From: Kineococcus rhizosphaerae
GTDB lineage: Bacteria; Actinomycetota; Actinomycetes; Actinomycetales; Kineococcaceae
DNA: 64,000 nt
Assembly: GCF_003002055.1 (NCBI RefSeq)
Contig: NZ_PVZF01000005.1
Location: 248,001-312,000, forward strand
Reading direction: 5' to 3'
Part shown: piece by piece, positions 8,207 to 15,090 of the stretch
How positions within the stretch are numbered: the first letter of the stretch is position 1
Layout of the letters: each line of letters starts with the position of its first letter
The notes under the pieces: generated by a model
What the model was told of the DNA's origin: nothing
The model's input: only the letters and a program-made list of their open reading frames with translations
The model's database searches: none
Translations under genes and position numbers: made by a program

Positions 8207-9133
8207 GTGTCCCGGTCAAAGGTCGTCTGCGTCGGCGAGGCGATGGTCGTCCTGACCCCCGCGCACGACGTCCCCCTCGCCGACGCGGACACCTTCGTCC
8301 GGTCCGTGGGCGGGGCCGAGCTCAACGTCGCGCTCACCCTCGGCCGCCTCGGCGTCGACGTCGCCTGGCTCTCCCGCCTCGGCGACGACGGGTTCGGCGA
8401 CCACGTCCTGGACCTCGCGCGCGAGAACTCCGTCGACGTCGGCGCCGTCGAACGCGACCCGCACCGCCCGACGGGGTTGTACGTCAAGGCCCCCGGCACC
8501 GCGCCGGACGGATCCCGACGTTCGCGCATGCACTACTACCGCAACGGCTCCGCCGCCTCGGCCCTGACCCCCGGGTTCCTCGACGGGGACGTCGTGACCG
8601 GTCTGCTCGCGGCGGCGGGAACCGTCCACGTCAGCGGGATCACCGCCGGCCTGTCCGACTCCGCCGCCCGGTTCTGCGCCGAGCTCACCCGGCGGGTCCG
8701 GGGCACGGGCGCCGTCCTGTCGGTCGACCTGAACCACCGCCCCGCGCTGTGGCGCGACCGCGACGACACCCCGCTGCGCGACCTCGCCCGGGCCGCCGAC
8801 GACCTGCTGCTCGGCGCCGACGAGGCCCGCGCCGTGTTCGGCACCGACGACCCCGCGGACCTGCGCGCCCTGTTCCCCGGCGCCCGGCGGGTCCTGCTCA
8901 AGCAGGAGGAGCACGGGGTCCTCGTCCTGGAACCGGGGACCCCCGACCGGCACGTGCCCGCCCTGGCCGTGGACGTCGTCGAACCCGTCGGCGCGGGCGA
9001 CGCCTTCGCGGCCGGCTACCTCGCGGGCCTGGTCCGCGAACTCCCCGTCGACGACGCCGTCCGCCTGGGGCACCGTTGCGCCGCAGCCGCTCTCGTCGTG
9101 CGCGGCGACCGGCCGGAACACGTCCCCCGGTGA
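8207..9133 (+). CDS. PfkB-family sugar kinase (2-keto-3-deoxygluconate kinase-like)
   Basis: A 308-residue ribokinase-family protein. The N-terminal substrate motif VGGAELNVALTLGRLG (residues about 36-51) and the catalytic signature EPVGAGDAFAAGYLAG (about 260-275, with the general base Asp in GAGD) are intact. The N-terminus (VCVGEAMVVLTP) and the tyrosines in MHYYRNGSAAS resemble 2-keto-3-deoxygluconate kinases, so phosphorylation of a keto sugar acid is the best guess. It is leaderless by its promoter geometry and overlaps the next gene by four bases (GTGA). Its place in a D-amino-acid locus is typical of actinobacterial and proteobacterial versions of this cluster, though the metabolic link is unclear. 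Confidence 0.85.
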   Translation: MSRSKVVCVGEAMVVLTPAHDVPLADADTFVRSVGGAELNVALTLGRLGVDVAWLSRLGDDGFGDHVLDLARENSVDVGAVERDPHRPTGLYVKAPGTAPDGSRRSRMHYYRNGSAASALTPGFLDGDVVTGLLAAAGTVHVSGITAGLSDSAARFCAELTRRVRGTGAVLSVDLNHRPALWRDRDDTPLRDLARAADDLLLGADEARAVFGTDDPADLRALFPGARRVLLKQEEHGVLVLEPGTPDRHVPALAVDVVEPVGAGDAFAAGYLAGLVRELPVDDAVRLGHRCAAAALVVRGDRPEHVPR

Positions 9134-9894
9134 GCCAGAGCCTGGCCCGCGCCCTGCGCCTGCTCGACCTCGTCGCCGACGGCACGTCGACGCTGACCGA
9201 CCTCGCCGAGGCCACGGGCAGCCACAAGAGCACCGTCCTGCGCCTGCTGCGCGACCTCGAGGACCACGGCCTCGTCCAGCACGGCGCGGACCACCGCTAC
9301 GTCCTGGGCCCGCACCTGTTCCGGCTCGCCGCGCAGGCCCTCGACGACCTCGACGTGCGCTCCACGGCCGCCCCGCGGCTGCGGGAACTGCGCGACACCG
9401 TGCGCCAGACCGTGCACGTCGCGGTGTTCGACGGCCGGCGCGCCACGTACGTCGACAAGCTCGAACCGCGCGAGGCCCCCGTCCGGATGGCCTCGCGCAT
9501 CGGCAACCCCGTGCTCCTGCACTGCACCGCGGTCGGCAAGGTGTTCCTCGCCGCCCTGCCGCCCGAGGAGGCCGCCGCGCTGCTGGCGGCCGTCGAACGC
9601 CCCCGGCTGACCCCGCGCACGCTCGTGGACGTCGGGGACCTGCTGCGCGAGGTGGAGACGGTGCGCGCCGACGGGTGGGCGCAGGACCACGCCGAGAACG
9701 AGACCTTCGTGAACTGCGTCGCCGCCCCGGTGCACGGTCCCGACGGCCGGGTCCTGGCCGCGGTGTCCATCTCCGTGCCGGACGTGCTGCTGCCCCACGA
9801 GGCCGTGCTGGCGCTCGTGCCCCCGCTGTTGTCCGCGACCGCGGACATCTCCCGCGCCTGCGGGTACCGACCCCCCGAGGAGAGTCCACGATGA
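9130..9894 (+). CDS. IclR-family transcriptional regulator
   Basis: A 254-residue IclR protein. The N-terminal winged helix (RALRLLDLVADG, then ATGSHKSTVLRLLRDLEDHGLV at about residues 28-50) is followed by the effector domain (VYVDKL-type strand, then IGNPVLLHCTAVGKVFLAAL at about 122-142). The ligand-binding C-terminal half includes the conserved small-residue/Cys stretch FVNCVAAPVHGPDGRVLAAVSIS. It starts at a GTG whose last two bases are part of the kinase stop, and ends in an ATGA overlap with ridA, so it is in the middle of a tightly coupled operon. It probably binds the palindrome at 8162 and responds to a D-amino acid or keto-acid intermediate. Confidence 0.92.
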   Translation: MSQSLARALRLLDLVADGTSTLTDLAEATGSHKSTVLRLLRDLEDHGLVQHGADHRYVLGPHLFRLAAQALDDLDVRSTAAPRLRELRDTVRQTVHVAVFDGRRATYVDKLEPREAPVRMASRIGNPVLLHCTAVGKVFLAALPPEEAAALLAAVERPRLTPRTLVDVGDLLREVETVRADGWAQDHAENETFVNCVAAPVHGPDGRVLAAVSISVPDVLLPHEAVLALVPPLLSATADISRACGYRPPEESPR

Positions 9895-10307
9895 GCGACC
9901 GCCCGACCGACCGCACCGCCGTCACGACCACCGACGCCCCGGCACCTGCGCACACGTTCTCCCAGGGCGTCCGCAAGGGCCCGTTCCTGCAGGTCTCGGG
10001 CCAGGGGCCCGTCGACCCCGCCACGAACGAGTACCTGCACCCCGGCGACGTGAGGGCGCAGACGCTGCGGACCCTGCGCAACGTCGACGCCGTCCTGCGC
10101 GCGGGAGGCGCCACGTTCGACGACGTGGTCATGCTGCGCGTCTACCTCACGACCCGCGACGACTTCGCGGCCATGAACGAGGCCTACGGCGAGTACGTGA
10201 CGCGCAACTGCGCCTCCGGGGTCCTGCCCGCCCGGACCACCGTCGTGACGGGTCTGCCGCGCGAGGAGATGCTCGTCGAGATCGACGCGCTCGCCGTGCT
10301 CGGCTGA
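9891..10307 (+). CDS. RidA/YjgF-family enamine/imine deaminase
   Basis: A 138-residue Rid-family protein. The catalytic-type arginine is in GVLPARTTVV near residue 110, the glycine-rich strand is FLQVSGQGPVDP, and the acidic end is LVEIDALAVLG. RidA proteins hydrolyse reactive 2-aminoacrylate and related imines released by PLP dehydratases. That matches the D-serine dehydratase-like gene across the divergent promoter, and the sequence logic of the locus strongly suggests damage protection. It is coupled to the IclR gene (ATGA at 9891) and is the last gene of that operon. Confidence 0.9.
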   Translation: MSDRPTDRTAVTTTDAPAPAHTFSQGVRKGPFLQVSGQGPVDPATNEYLHPGDVRAQTLRTLRNVDAVLRAGGATFDDVVMLRVYLTTRDDFAAMNEAYGEYVTRNCASGVLPARTTVVTGLPREEMLVEIDALAVLG

Positions 10308-10355
10308 GCCTGCCGGTCCTCGTGCGTGGGCGCCGGTGACGGTTGACTGGTTCCC

Positions 10356-11360
10356 GTGACCGGGATCTTGCAGACCCTCACCGCGCTCGCAGGCGCCGGT
10401 TGCCTCCTGGTGGCCGGCGTGTTCGCGGCGTTCACCTGGCTGGTGCTGCCGGCCCTCGCCCGCACCGGCGCGGCGGAGGCGGCCGCGACGATGCGGGCCG
10501 TCAACGTCGCCGCCGTCCGGGCGCCGTTCGTGGTGGCGCTGTTCGGCACCGGGGCCTGCTGCCTGCTGCTGGCCGTCCTGACCCTCGTCGCCGGGCGGCC
10601 GTGGCCGGCGCTCGGCTGCGCCCTCCACCTGCTCGGGTGCCTGGGGGTCACGATCGCGGGCAACGTCCCGCTCGACGACGCGCTCGCCCGGGGCCCCGTG
10701 CCGGACTTCGCGGCGTGGGCGCGGGCCTGGGGCCGGTGGAACACGGTCCGGCTGCTCGCCTGCCTGGCGGCGGCCGTCACGCTCTGGGCGACCTCGTGCG
10801 GTCAGTGGAGCTCGACGACCGCCGCGGCCAGCCCCTCGGCCCGCGCCCACGCCAGGGCCTGGGCCGGCGGCAGCGGCCGGGCGAAGAAGAACCCCTGCAG
10901 CTCGTCGCACCCCAGGGCCGACAACCGGTCGGCCGTCGCGAGCGTCTCGACGCCCTCGGCCACGACGACGAGACCGAGCCGGTGGGCCAGGGCGATGACG
11001 GAGGAGACGATGACGTCGTCCTCGGGGTGCAGGACGAGTTCGGAGACGAACTGCCGGTCGATCTTGAGCTCGTGCACGGCCAGGCCCCGCAGGTGGACCA
11101 GGCTCGTCGACCCGGCCCCGAAGTCGTCGACGGCGACCCGGACCCCGCGGGCGCGCAGGGCGGCGACCGTGGCCCGGGCCCCGGCGGGGTCGTGGATGAT
11201 CGCGGTCTCGGTGATCTCCAGCACCAGGTCCTGCGGGGCCCACCGGGTCAGGGCGAGCGCCTCCTCGACGATGCCGAGCAGCCCGGCGTCCAGGCTCACG
11301 GCCGAGACGTTCACCGCCATCGACGTGTGCAGCCCCTGGGCCCGCCACGCCGCGCCCTGA
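10356..11360 (+). CDS. DUF1772-like membrane protein with an uncertain 3' end
   Basis: The first 145 or so residues match the anthrone-oxygenase-like DUF1772 membrane family: an N-terminal hydrophobic helix with FTWLVLPAL, a central pair of helices, the NVPLDDAL loop, and a last helix after WNTVRLLACLAAAV. Family members normally end there, near position 10795. In this sequence no stop codon occurs until 11360, so the open frame continues for about 560 bases antisense to the GGDEF-EAL gene. The extension looks like non-coding read-through (SSTTAAASPSARAHARAW). Either a frameshift has removed the true stop or the protein carries an unusual tail. A TTGACT hexamer seven bases before the GTG fits a leaderless start. 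Confidence 0.55.
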   Translation: MTGILQTLTALAGAGCLLVAGVFAAFTWLVLPALARTGAAEAAATMRAVNVAAVRAPFVVALFGTGACCLLLAVLTLVAGRPWPALGCALHLLGCLGVTIAGNVPLDDALARGPVPDFAAWARAWGRWNTVRLLACLAAAVTLWATSCGQWSSTTAAASPSARAHARAWAGGSGRAKKNPCSSSHPRADNRSAVASVSTPSATTTRPSRWARAMTEETMTSSSGCRTSSETNCRSILSSCTARPRRWTRLVDPAPKSSTATRTPRARRAATVARAPAGSWMIAVSVISSTRSCGAHRVRASASSTMPSSPASRLTAETFTAIDVCSPWARHAAP

Positions 11361-12202
11361 CGCAGCGCGGTGATCATGACCCAGCGGGTGAGGGCGTGGA
11401 TGAGGTGCGTGCGCTCGACGAACGGCAGGAAGTCGGCCGGCTGCAGCAGACCCCGCGTGGGGTGCTCCCAGCGGACGAGCGCCTCGAAACCCAGCAGCCG
11501 GGCGCCGTCGCCGGACACCTTGGGCTGGTAGTGCAGGGTGAGGTGGTCCTCCTCCATGGCCGTGCGCAACTGCCCGAGGAGTTCCAGCCCGCCCGCGGAG
11601 TGCGGGTCGGTGGCGGCGTCGTAGCGCAGGACGCCGACGCGAGAACGCTTCGCGGCGTACATGGCGATGTCGGCGTGCTGCAGCAGTTCCCCGAGGGTGC
11701 GGCCGTCGGGGCCGGCCACGGCGATCCCGATGCTGCCCTGCAGGTCCAGCGGAACCACCCCGGCGTGGAAACCCCCGACCGCGAGCCCGGCCAGCAGCCG
11801 CTTGGCCACGACCTCCAGATCGGCGTCGCCGTCCGGTCCGGGGACCAGGACGGCGAACTCGTCCCCGCCCAGGCGGGTGATCGTGCCGCGGTCCCCGAGG
11901 GTTCCCGCGAGCACCCGCGAGACCTGGACGAGCACCTCGTCGCCCGCGGCGTGGCCCAGGGTGTCGTTGACGTCCTTGAACCCGTCGAGGTCGAGCAGCA
12001 GCAGGCCGAGGCCGGCGCCGCGGGCCAGCAGCGGCTCGGCGGTCTCGTGCAGGGCGCGGCGGTTGCCCAGACCCGTCAGCGGGTCGGTGCGCACGAGTTC
12101 GGCGCGGACGCGGTCGCGCTGGCGCACGACGACGGTGAGGGCGAGCGCGGACACCACGGTGACCAGGACGGCGAAGGCCCAGGCGTAGGTGGCTGCACTC
12201 AC
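10802..12202 (-). CDS. GGDEF-EAL cyclic-di-GMP protein with one membrane helix
   Basis: A 466-residue protein: one N-terminal transmembrane helix (about residues 5-27, ending VVVRQRDRVRAEL), a GGDEF domain (DPLTGLGNRR near 40, intact GGDEF near 110), and an EAL domain (FEALVRWEHP near 237, DDFGAGSTS and the ExVE motif EGVE further on). Both catalytic signatures are complete, so it could make and degrade c-di-GMP, or use one domain as a regulator of the other. The GTG at 12202 gives a natural N-terminus; the far longer open frame upstream is antisense to other genes. It is convergent with the DUF1772 gene and lies 43 bases downstream of the phosphatase gene on the same strand. Confidence 0.9.
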   Translation of the reverse strand: MSAATYAWAFAVLVTVVSALALTVVVRQRDRVRAELVRTDPLTGLGNRRALHETAEPLLARGAGLGLLLLDLDGFKDVNDTLGHAAGDEVLVQVSRVLAGTLGDRGTITRLGGDEFAVLVPGPDGDADLEVVAKRLLAGLAVGGFHAGVVPLDLQGSIGIAVAGPDGRTLGELLQHADIAMYAAKRSRVGVLRYDAATDPHSAGGLELLGQLRTAMEEDHLTLHYQPKVSGDGARLLGFEALVRWEHPTRGLLQPADFLPFVERTHLIHALTRWVMITALRQGAAWRAQGLHTSMAVNVSAVSLDAGLLGIVEEALALTRWAPQDLVLEITETAIIHDPAGARATVAALRARGVRVAVDDFGAGSTSLVHLRGLAVHELKIDRQFVSELVLHPEDDVIVSSVIALAHRLGLVVVAEGVETLATADRLSALGCDELQGFFFARPLPPAQALAWARAEGLAAAVVELH

Positions 12203-12245
12203 CCCGCTCCATCGGCACGCAGCGTCAGGAGTTGAGCCGACCGGG

Positions 12246-12833
12246 TCAGCCGACCGGGGGAACGCTCCAGCGCACCAGGACCTGCCGCTCGTGCTCGTGC
12301 CCCAGCTCCCCCCACGTCCCGGCCTCGAGGGCGAACAGCGCCCCGGCCGTGGGCGACAGGCCCAGCCAGGTCGCGAGCAGGACGCGCAGGAAGTGGCCGT
12401 GGGCGACGAGGACGACGTCGCGGTCCCCGTCCAGCGCGTTGGCGCGGCGCAGGACCGCACGGGCCCGGTTGGCGACCTCGTGGACGGTCTCACCCGGGGT
12501 GTCGCCGGGGACGACCCCGTCGTGCCACACCGACCAGGGCCGGCCGATCCCGGCCGAGATCTCCTCGGTGGTCCGGCCCTCGTAGCCGCCGTAGTCCCAC
12601 TCGACGAGGTCCTCGTCCACCCGCGCACCGGTGAGGCCGGCGAGCTCGGCGGTGCGCCGGGCGCGCTGGCGGGGGCTGACGAGGACGGCCCCGATCGAGC
12701 GGCCGGCGAAGACGGGTGCGAGGTTCCTCGCCTGCTCCTCCCCCGCGGCCGTGAGCGGGACGTCGGTGCTGCCGGTGTGCTGGCCCGACAGGCTCCAGGC
12801 GGTCTGTCCGTGGCGGACGACGAGGATCGACAC
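12246..12833 (-). CDS. Histidine phosphatase (phosphoglycerate-mutase-like)
   Basis: A 195-residue branch-2-sized histidine phosphatase. The catalytic motif LVVRHGQTAWSLSGQHTG (His8 in RHG) starts the protein, the family aromatic/acidic motif DLVEWDYGGYEG is central, and the second catalytic histidine is in VLVAHGHFLRVLL. Actinobacterial relatives dephosphorylate sugar phosphates or small acids; this one is most often annotated as an acid or phosphoglycerate phosphatase. The start is a GTG at 12833, and a TAGCCT hexamer lies exactly six bases upstream, predicting a leaderless mRNA. Its -35 region coincides with the GATCGATCGA site that also precedes the divergent DeoR/LacI-type regulator, so shared control is likely. 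Confidence 0.9.
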   Translation of the reverse strand: MSILVVRHGQTAWSLSGQHTGSTDVPLTAAGEEQARNLAPVFAGRSIGAVLVSPRQRARRTAELAGLTGARVDEDLVEWDYGGYEGRTTEEISAGIGRPWSVWHDGVVPGDTPGETVHEVANRARAVLRRANALDGDRDVVLVAHGHFLRVLLATWLGLSPTAGALFALEAGTWGELGHEHERQVLVRWSVPPVG

Positions 12834-12839
12834 GTCGTG

Positions 12840-12870
12840 AGGCTACCGTTCGTGGGGCCCGATCGATCGA
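12840..12870 (-). promoter_or_regulatory. Leaderless promoter of the phosphatase with a GATCGATCGA operator
   Basis: On the minus strand TAGCCT (12840-12845) stands six bases before the phosphatase GTG. The palindromic core GATCGATCGA (12861-12870) lies at the expected -35 distance, between the divergent phosphatase and regulator genes. The same core recurs at 13989, just downstream of the regulator gene. Confidence 0.55.
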
Positions 12871-12913
12871 CCAGTGCCGGTCGACGCCCCGCCCGACGCG
12901 CAGGAGCCCGGAG

Positions 12914-13990
12914 ATGACCGAGACGACCGGACCGGCCCCCGACGGTCCGCTGGCCCGGCGGGAACGGATCGCGGCGCTGGTCGCCGCGCGCGGGACCGCC
13001 CGGGTCTCCGACCTGGCCGCCGAGCTGGGCGCCGCGCCCGTCACGGTGCGCCGCGACGTCGAGGCGCTGGCCCTGGCCGGGCGCCTGCACCGCCGGCACG
13101 GGGTCGTCAGCGCGGCCCGGCCGGACGCCACCGCGCTGGGGCGGGTCGTGGCGATCGGCGAACCCAGCGGGTACCTCGGCGAGATCCTGCGGGGCGCCGA
13201 CGCGGCCGTGGCGGCGCACGGCGGGCGGTACGTGCTCGAGGTGGCCCGCGACGAGGCCTCCACCCGGGCCGCGGTCGAGCGCGCGGCCGGGGCGCCGGAC
13301 GTGTCGGGGATCCTGTACGCCCCGCGCTGGCGCACCCCCGACGAGCTCGCCGCCGACGTCGTCGCCCGCACGTGCCCCCCGCACGTCCCGCTGGTCCTGG
13401 TGGAGCGCTTCGCCCCGCGCGGATCGCTGCTGGCGCAACGCGACGCGGTGCGCAGCGACCACGCGACGGGCGTGCACCAGGCCCTGTCGCACCTGCGCGC
13501 CAACGGCCACCGGCGCATCGTCGCGTTCTGCCGGGACGACTCCCCCACGGCCCGCACGCTGCGCGGGTGCTTCCCCGAGGCGCTGCGCTCGCTGGGGTTG
13601 CCGGTGCTGTCCGAGCCGCTGCTCAGCTCCGACGGCGCCGACCCCGCCCACCGCGCGCAGGCCCCCGACCCGGCCGAGGCCGTGCGGCGGCTGGGGGCGA
13701 CGGCGTTGCTGGTCCACTCCGACACCGACGCGCTGTCCCTGGTGCCCCGGCTGGTGGGCGCGGGCCTGCGGGTGCCCGACGACGTGAGCGTCGTCGCCTA
13801 CGACGACGTCGTGGCCGGGCTGGGGGACGTGCGGCTGTCGGCCGTGGCCCCGCCCAAGCGGGAGGTCGGGCGGGCCGCGGTGGACCTGCTCGCCTGGCGG
13901 GCCTCGGCCCCCGACGCCCCGTGCCGGCACCTGGAGATCGCCCCGCACCTCGTGGAGCGGCACAGCGTCCGACCGGTCGAGCAGCGGTGA
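12914..13990 (+). CDS. Transcriptional regulator: DeoR-type helix-turn-helix with LacI-type sensor
   Basis: A 358-residue hybrid regulator. Residues about 14-60 are a DeoR/GntR-like winged helix (RRERIAALVAARGTARVSDLA, then TVRRDVEALALAGRLHRRHG), while the rest is a periplasmic-binding-protein-like LacI sensor (HLRANGHRRIVAF, VPDDVSVVAYDDVVAG, closing PPKREVGRAAVDLL). LacI/GalR-type sensors of this kind respond to sugars or sugar acids. The ATG at 12914 follows an AGGAG/GGAG region. Two copies of GATCGATCGA flank the gene, one before it and one at its stop codon ahead of the dehydrogenase promoter, so it probably represses itself, the divergent phosphatase and the downstream operon. Confidence 0.88.
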   Translation: MTETTGPAPDGPLARRERIAALVAARGTARVSDLAAELGAAPVTVRRDVEALALAGRLHRRHGVVSAARPDATALGRVVAIGEPSGYLGEILRGADAAVAAHGGRYVLEVARDEASTRAAVERAAGAPDVSGILYAPRWRTPDELAADVVARTCPPHVPLVLVERFAPRGSLLAQRDAVRSDHATGVHQALSHLRANGHRRIVAFCRDDSPTARTLRGCFPEALRSLGLPVLSEPLLSSDGADPAHRAQAPDPAEAVRRLGATALLVHSDTDALSLVPRLVGAGLRVPDDVSVVAYDDVVAGLGDVRLSAVAPPKREVGRAAVDLLAWRASAPDAPCRHLEIAPHLVERHSVRPVEQR

Positions 13991-14030
13991 TCGATCGATC
14001 TTGACCCTGCGGTCGCGGCGCCGGGAACCT
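13989..14030 (+). promoter_or_regulatory. Operator and leaderless promoter of the dehydrogenase operon
   Basis: GATCGATCGATC (13989-14000) overlaps the end of the regulator gene and directly abuts a -35-like TTGACC (14001-14006). After an 18-base spacer comes GAACCT (14025-14030), then exactly six bases to the ATG at 14037. This would be a leaderless transcript controlled by the adjacent DeoR/LacI-type regulator. Confidence 0.6.
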
Positions 14031-14036
14031 GTCCGC

Positions 14037-15032
14037 ATGATCCGCGCCGCGCTCGCGATGAGCCGCACGAGCCACGACCGGGTCGTGGACGCCGACTTCC
14101 TGGACCGGCTGCGCCGCACGGTCGAGCTCGCCCCGGGAGTGCTCACCGAGTTCTCCAGCCCCGCCGCCCGCGCCGTCCTGGCCGACGTCGAGGTGCTCGT
14201 CACCAGCTGGGGGTGCCCGCGGCTGGACGCCGCCGTCCTGGCCGCCGCACCCCGGTTGCGGGCCGTCGTCCACGCCGCCGGGTCGGTGCGCGCCCACGTC
14301 GGGGAGGCCGCCTGGGACCGGGGCGTCGCCGTGTCCTCGGCCGCGGCCGCGAACGCCGTCCCCGTCGCGGAGTACACCCTCGCCGTCGTCCTGCTGGCCG
14401 GCAAGAGGGTGCTGGCCGCCGCGGACGAGTACCGGCGGCTGCGCAGCCGCGCCGCGACCGCCGTCGCCGAACGCGGCGGCAACCACGGCGCCACCGTCGG
14501 GGTCCTGTCGGCCTCCCTCGTGGGCCGGCGGGTCCTGGACCTGCTGCGGCCCTTCGACCTCGAGGTCCTCGTCCACGACCCCCACGTCCCCGACCGCGAA
14601 CTGCGCGCGCTCGGCGCCGAACCCGTCGGCCTGCTCGAGCTCGCCGCGCGCAGCGACGTGTTCAGCATCCACACCCCCCTGCTGCCGGAGACCCGGGGCC
14701 TGGTCGACGCGCGCGTCCTGGCCGCGCTGCGCGACGGGGCGACGGTCGTCAACACCGCCCGCGGGGCCGTCGTCGACGCCGGCGCCCTGACCGCCGAACT
14801 GCTCTCGGGCCGGTTGTCGGCGGTCCTGGACGTCACCGACCCCGAACCCCTGCCGGCCGACTCACCGCTGTGGGAGTGCCGGAACGTCCTGCTGACCCCG
14901 CACGTGGCCGGCTCCCTCGGCAACGAGCTGCGCCGCCTGACGGACTGCGCCGCCGAAGAGGTCGAACGGTTCGCCGCCGGGCGGCCCTTCGCCCACCCCG
15001 TGACCCGGACCGCCCTGTCCCGCACCGCCTGA
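14037..15032 (+). CDS. D-isomer-specific 2-hydroxyacid dehydrogenase
   Basis: A 331-residue NAD(P)-dependent dehydrogenase of the D-2-hydroxyacid family. The catalytic residues are all visible: Arg in VVNTARGAVVD, Glu in VTDPEPLP and His in LLTPHVAGS. The nucleotide-binding loop reads VGVLSASLVGRRV, where the usual GxGxxG glycines are partly replaced by serine and alanine; a few actinobacterial relatives show the same. The ATG at 14037 is chosen for its leaderless promoter and because it gives a normal family length. The gene probably oxidises or reduces a sugar-acid-derived hydroxyacid (glyoxylate/hydroxypyruvate reductase-like). It is the first gene of an operon with the DUF2264 gene, under the regulator next door. 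Confidence 0.85.
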   Translation: MIRAALAMSRTSHDRVVDADFLDRLRRTVELAPGVLTEFSSPAARAVLADVEVLVTSWGCPRLDAAVLAAAPRLRAVVHAAGSVRAHVGEAAWDRGVAVSSAAAANAVPVAEYTLAVVLLAGKRVLAAADEYRRLRSRAATAVAERGGNHGATVGVLSASLVGRRVLDLLRPFDLEVLVHDPHVPDRELRALGAEPVGLLELAARSDVFSIHTPLLPETRGLVDARVLAALRDGATVVNTARGAVVDAGALTAELLSGRLSAVLDVTDPEPLPADSPLWECRNVLLTPHVAGSLGNELRRLTDCAAEEVERFAAGRPFAHPVTRTALSRTA

Positions 15033-15075
15033 CCCGCACCGCCCGACCCGCACCACCTGACCCGCACCGCCCGAC
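15020..15075 (+). repeat. Four tandem 14-bp repeats
   Basis: Units at 15020, 15034, 15048 and 15062 read CCGCACCGCCTGAC with one or two substitutions in some copies (CCCGAC and CACCTGAC variants). The first unit overlaps the last codons and stop of the dehydrogenase gene; the array ends 15 bases before the DUF2264 start. Copy number could vary by slippage. Confidence 0.85.
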
Positions 15076-15090
15076 CCTGGAGGACCACCC

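Noticed and set aside
15020-15075. CRISPR-like repeat
   Set aside because: Units are 14 bases, directly adjacent without spacers and partly coding, so this is a tandem microsatellite-type repeat.
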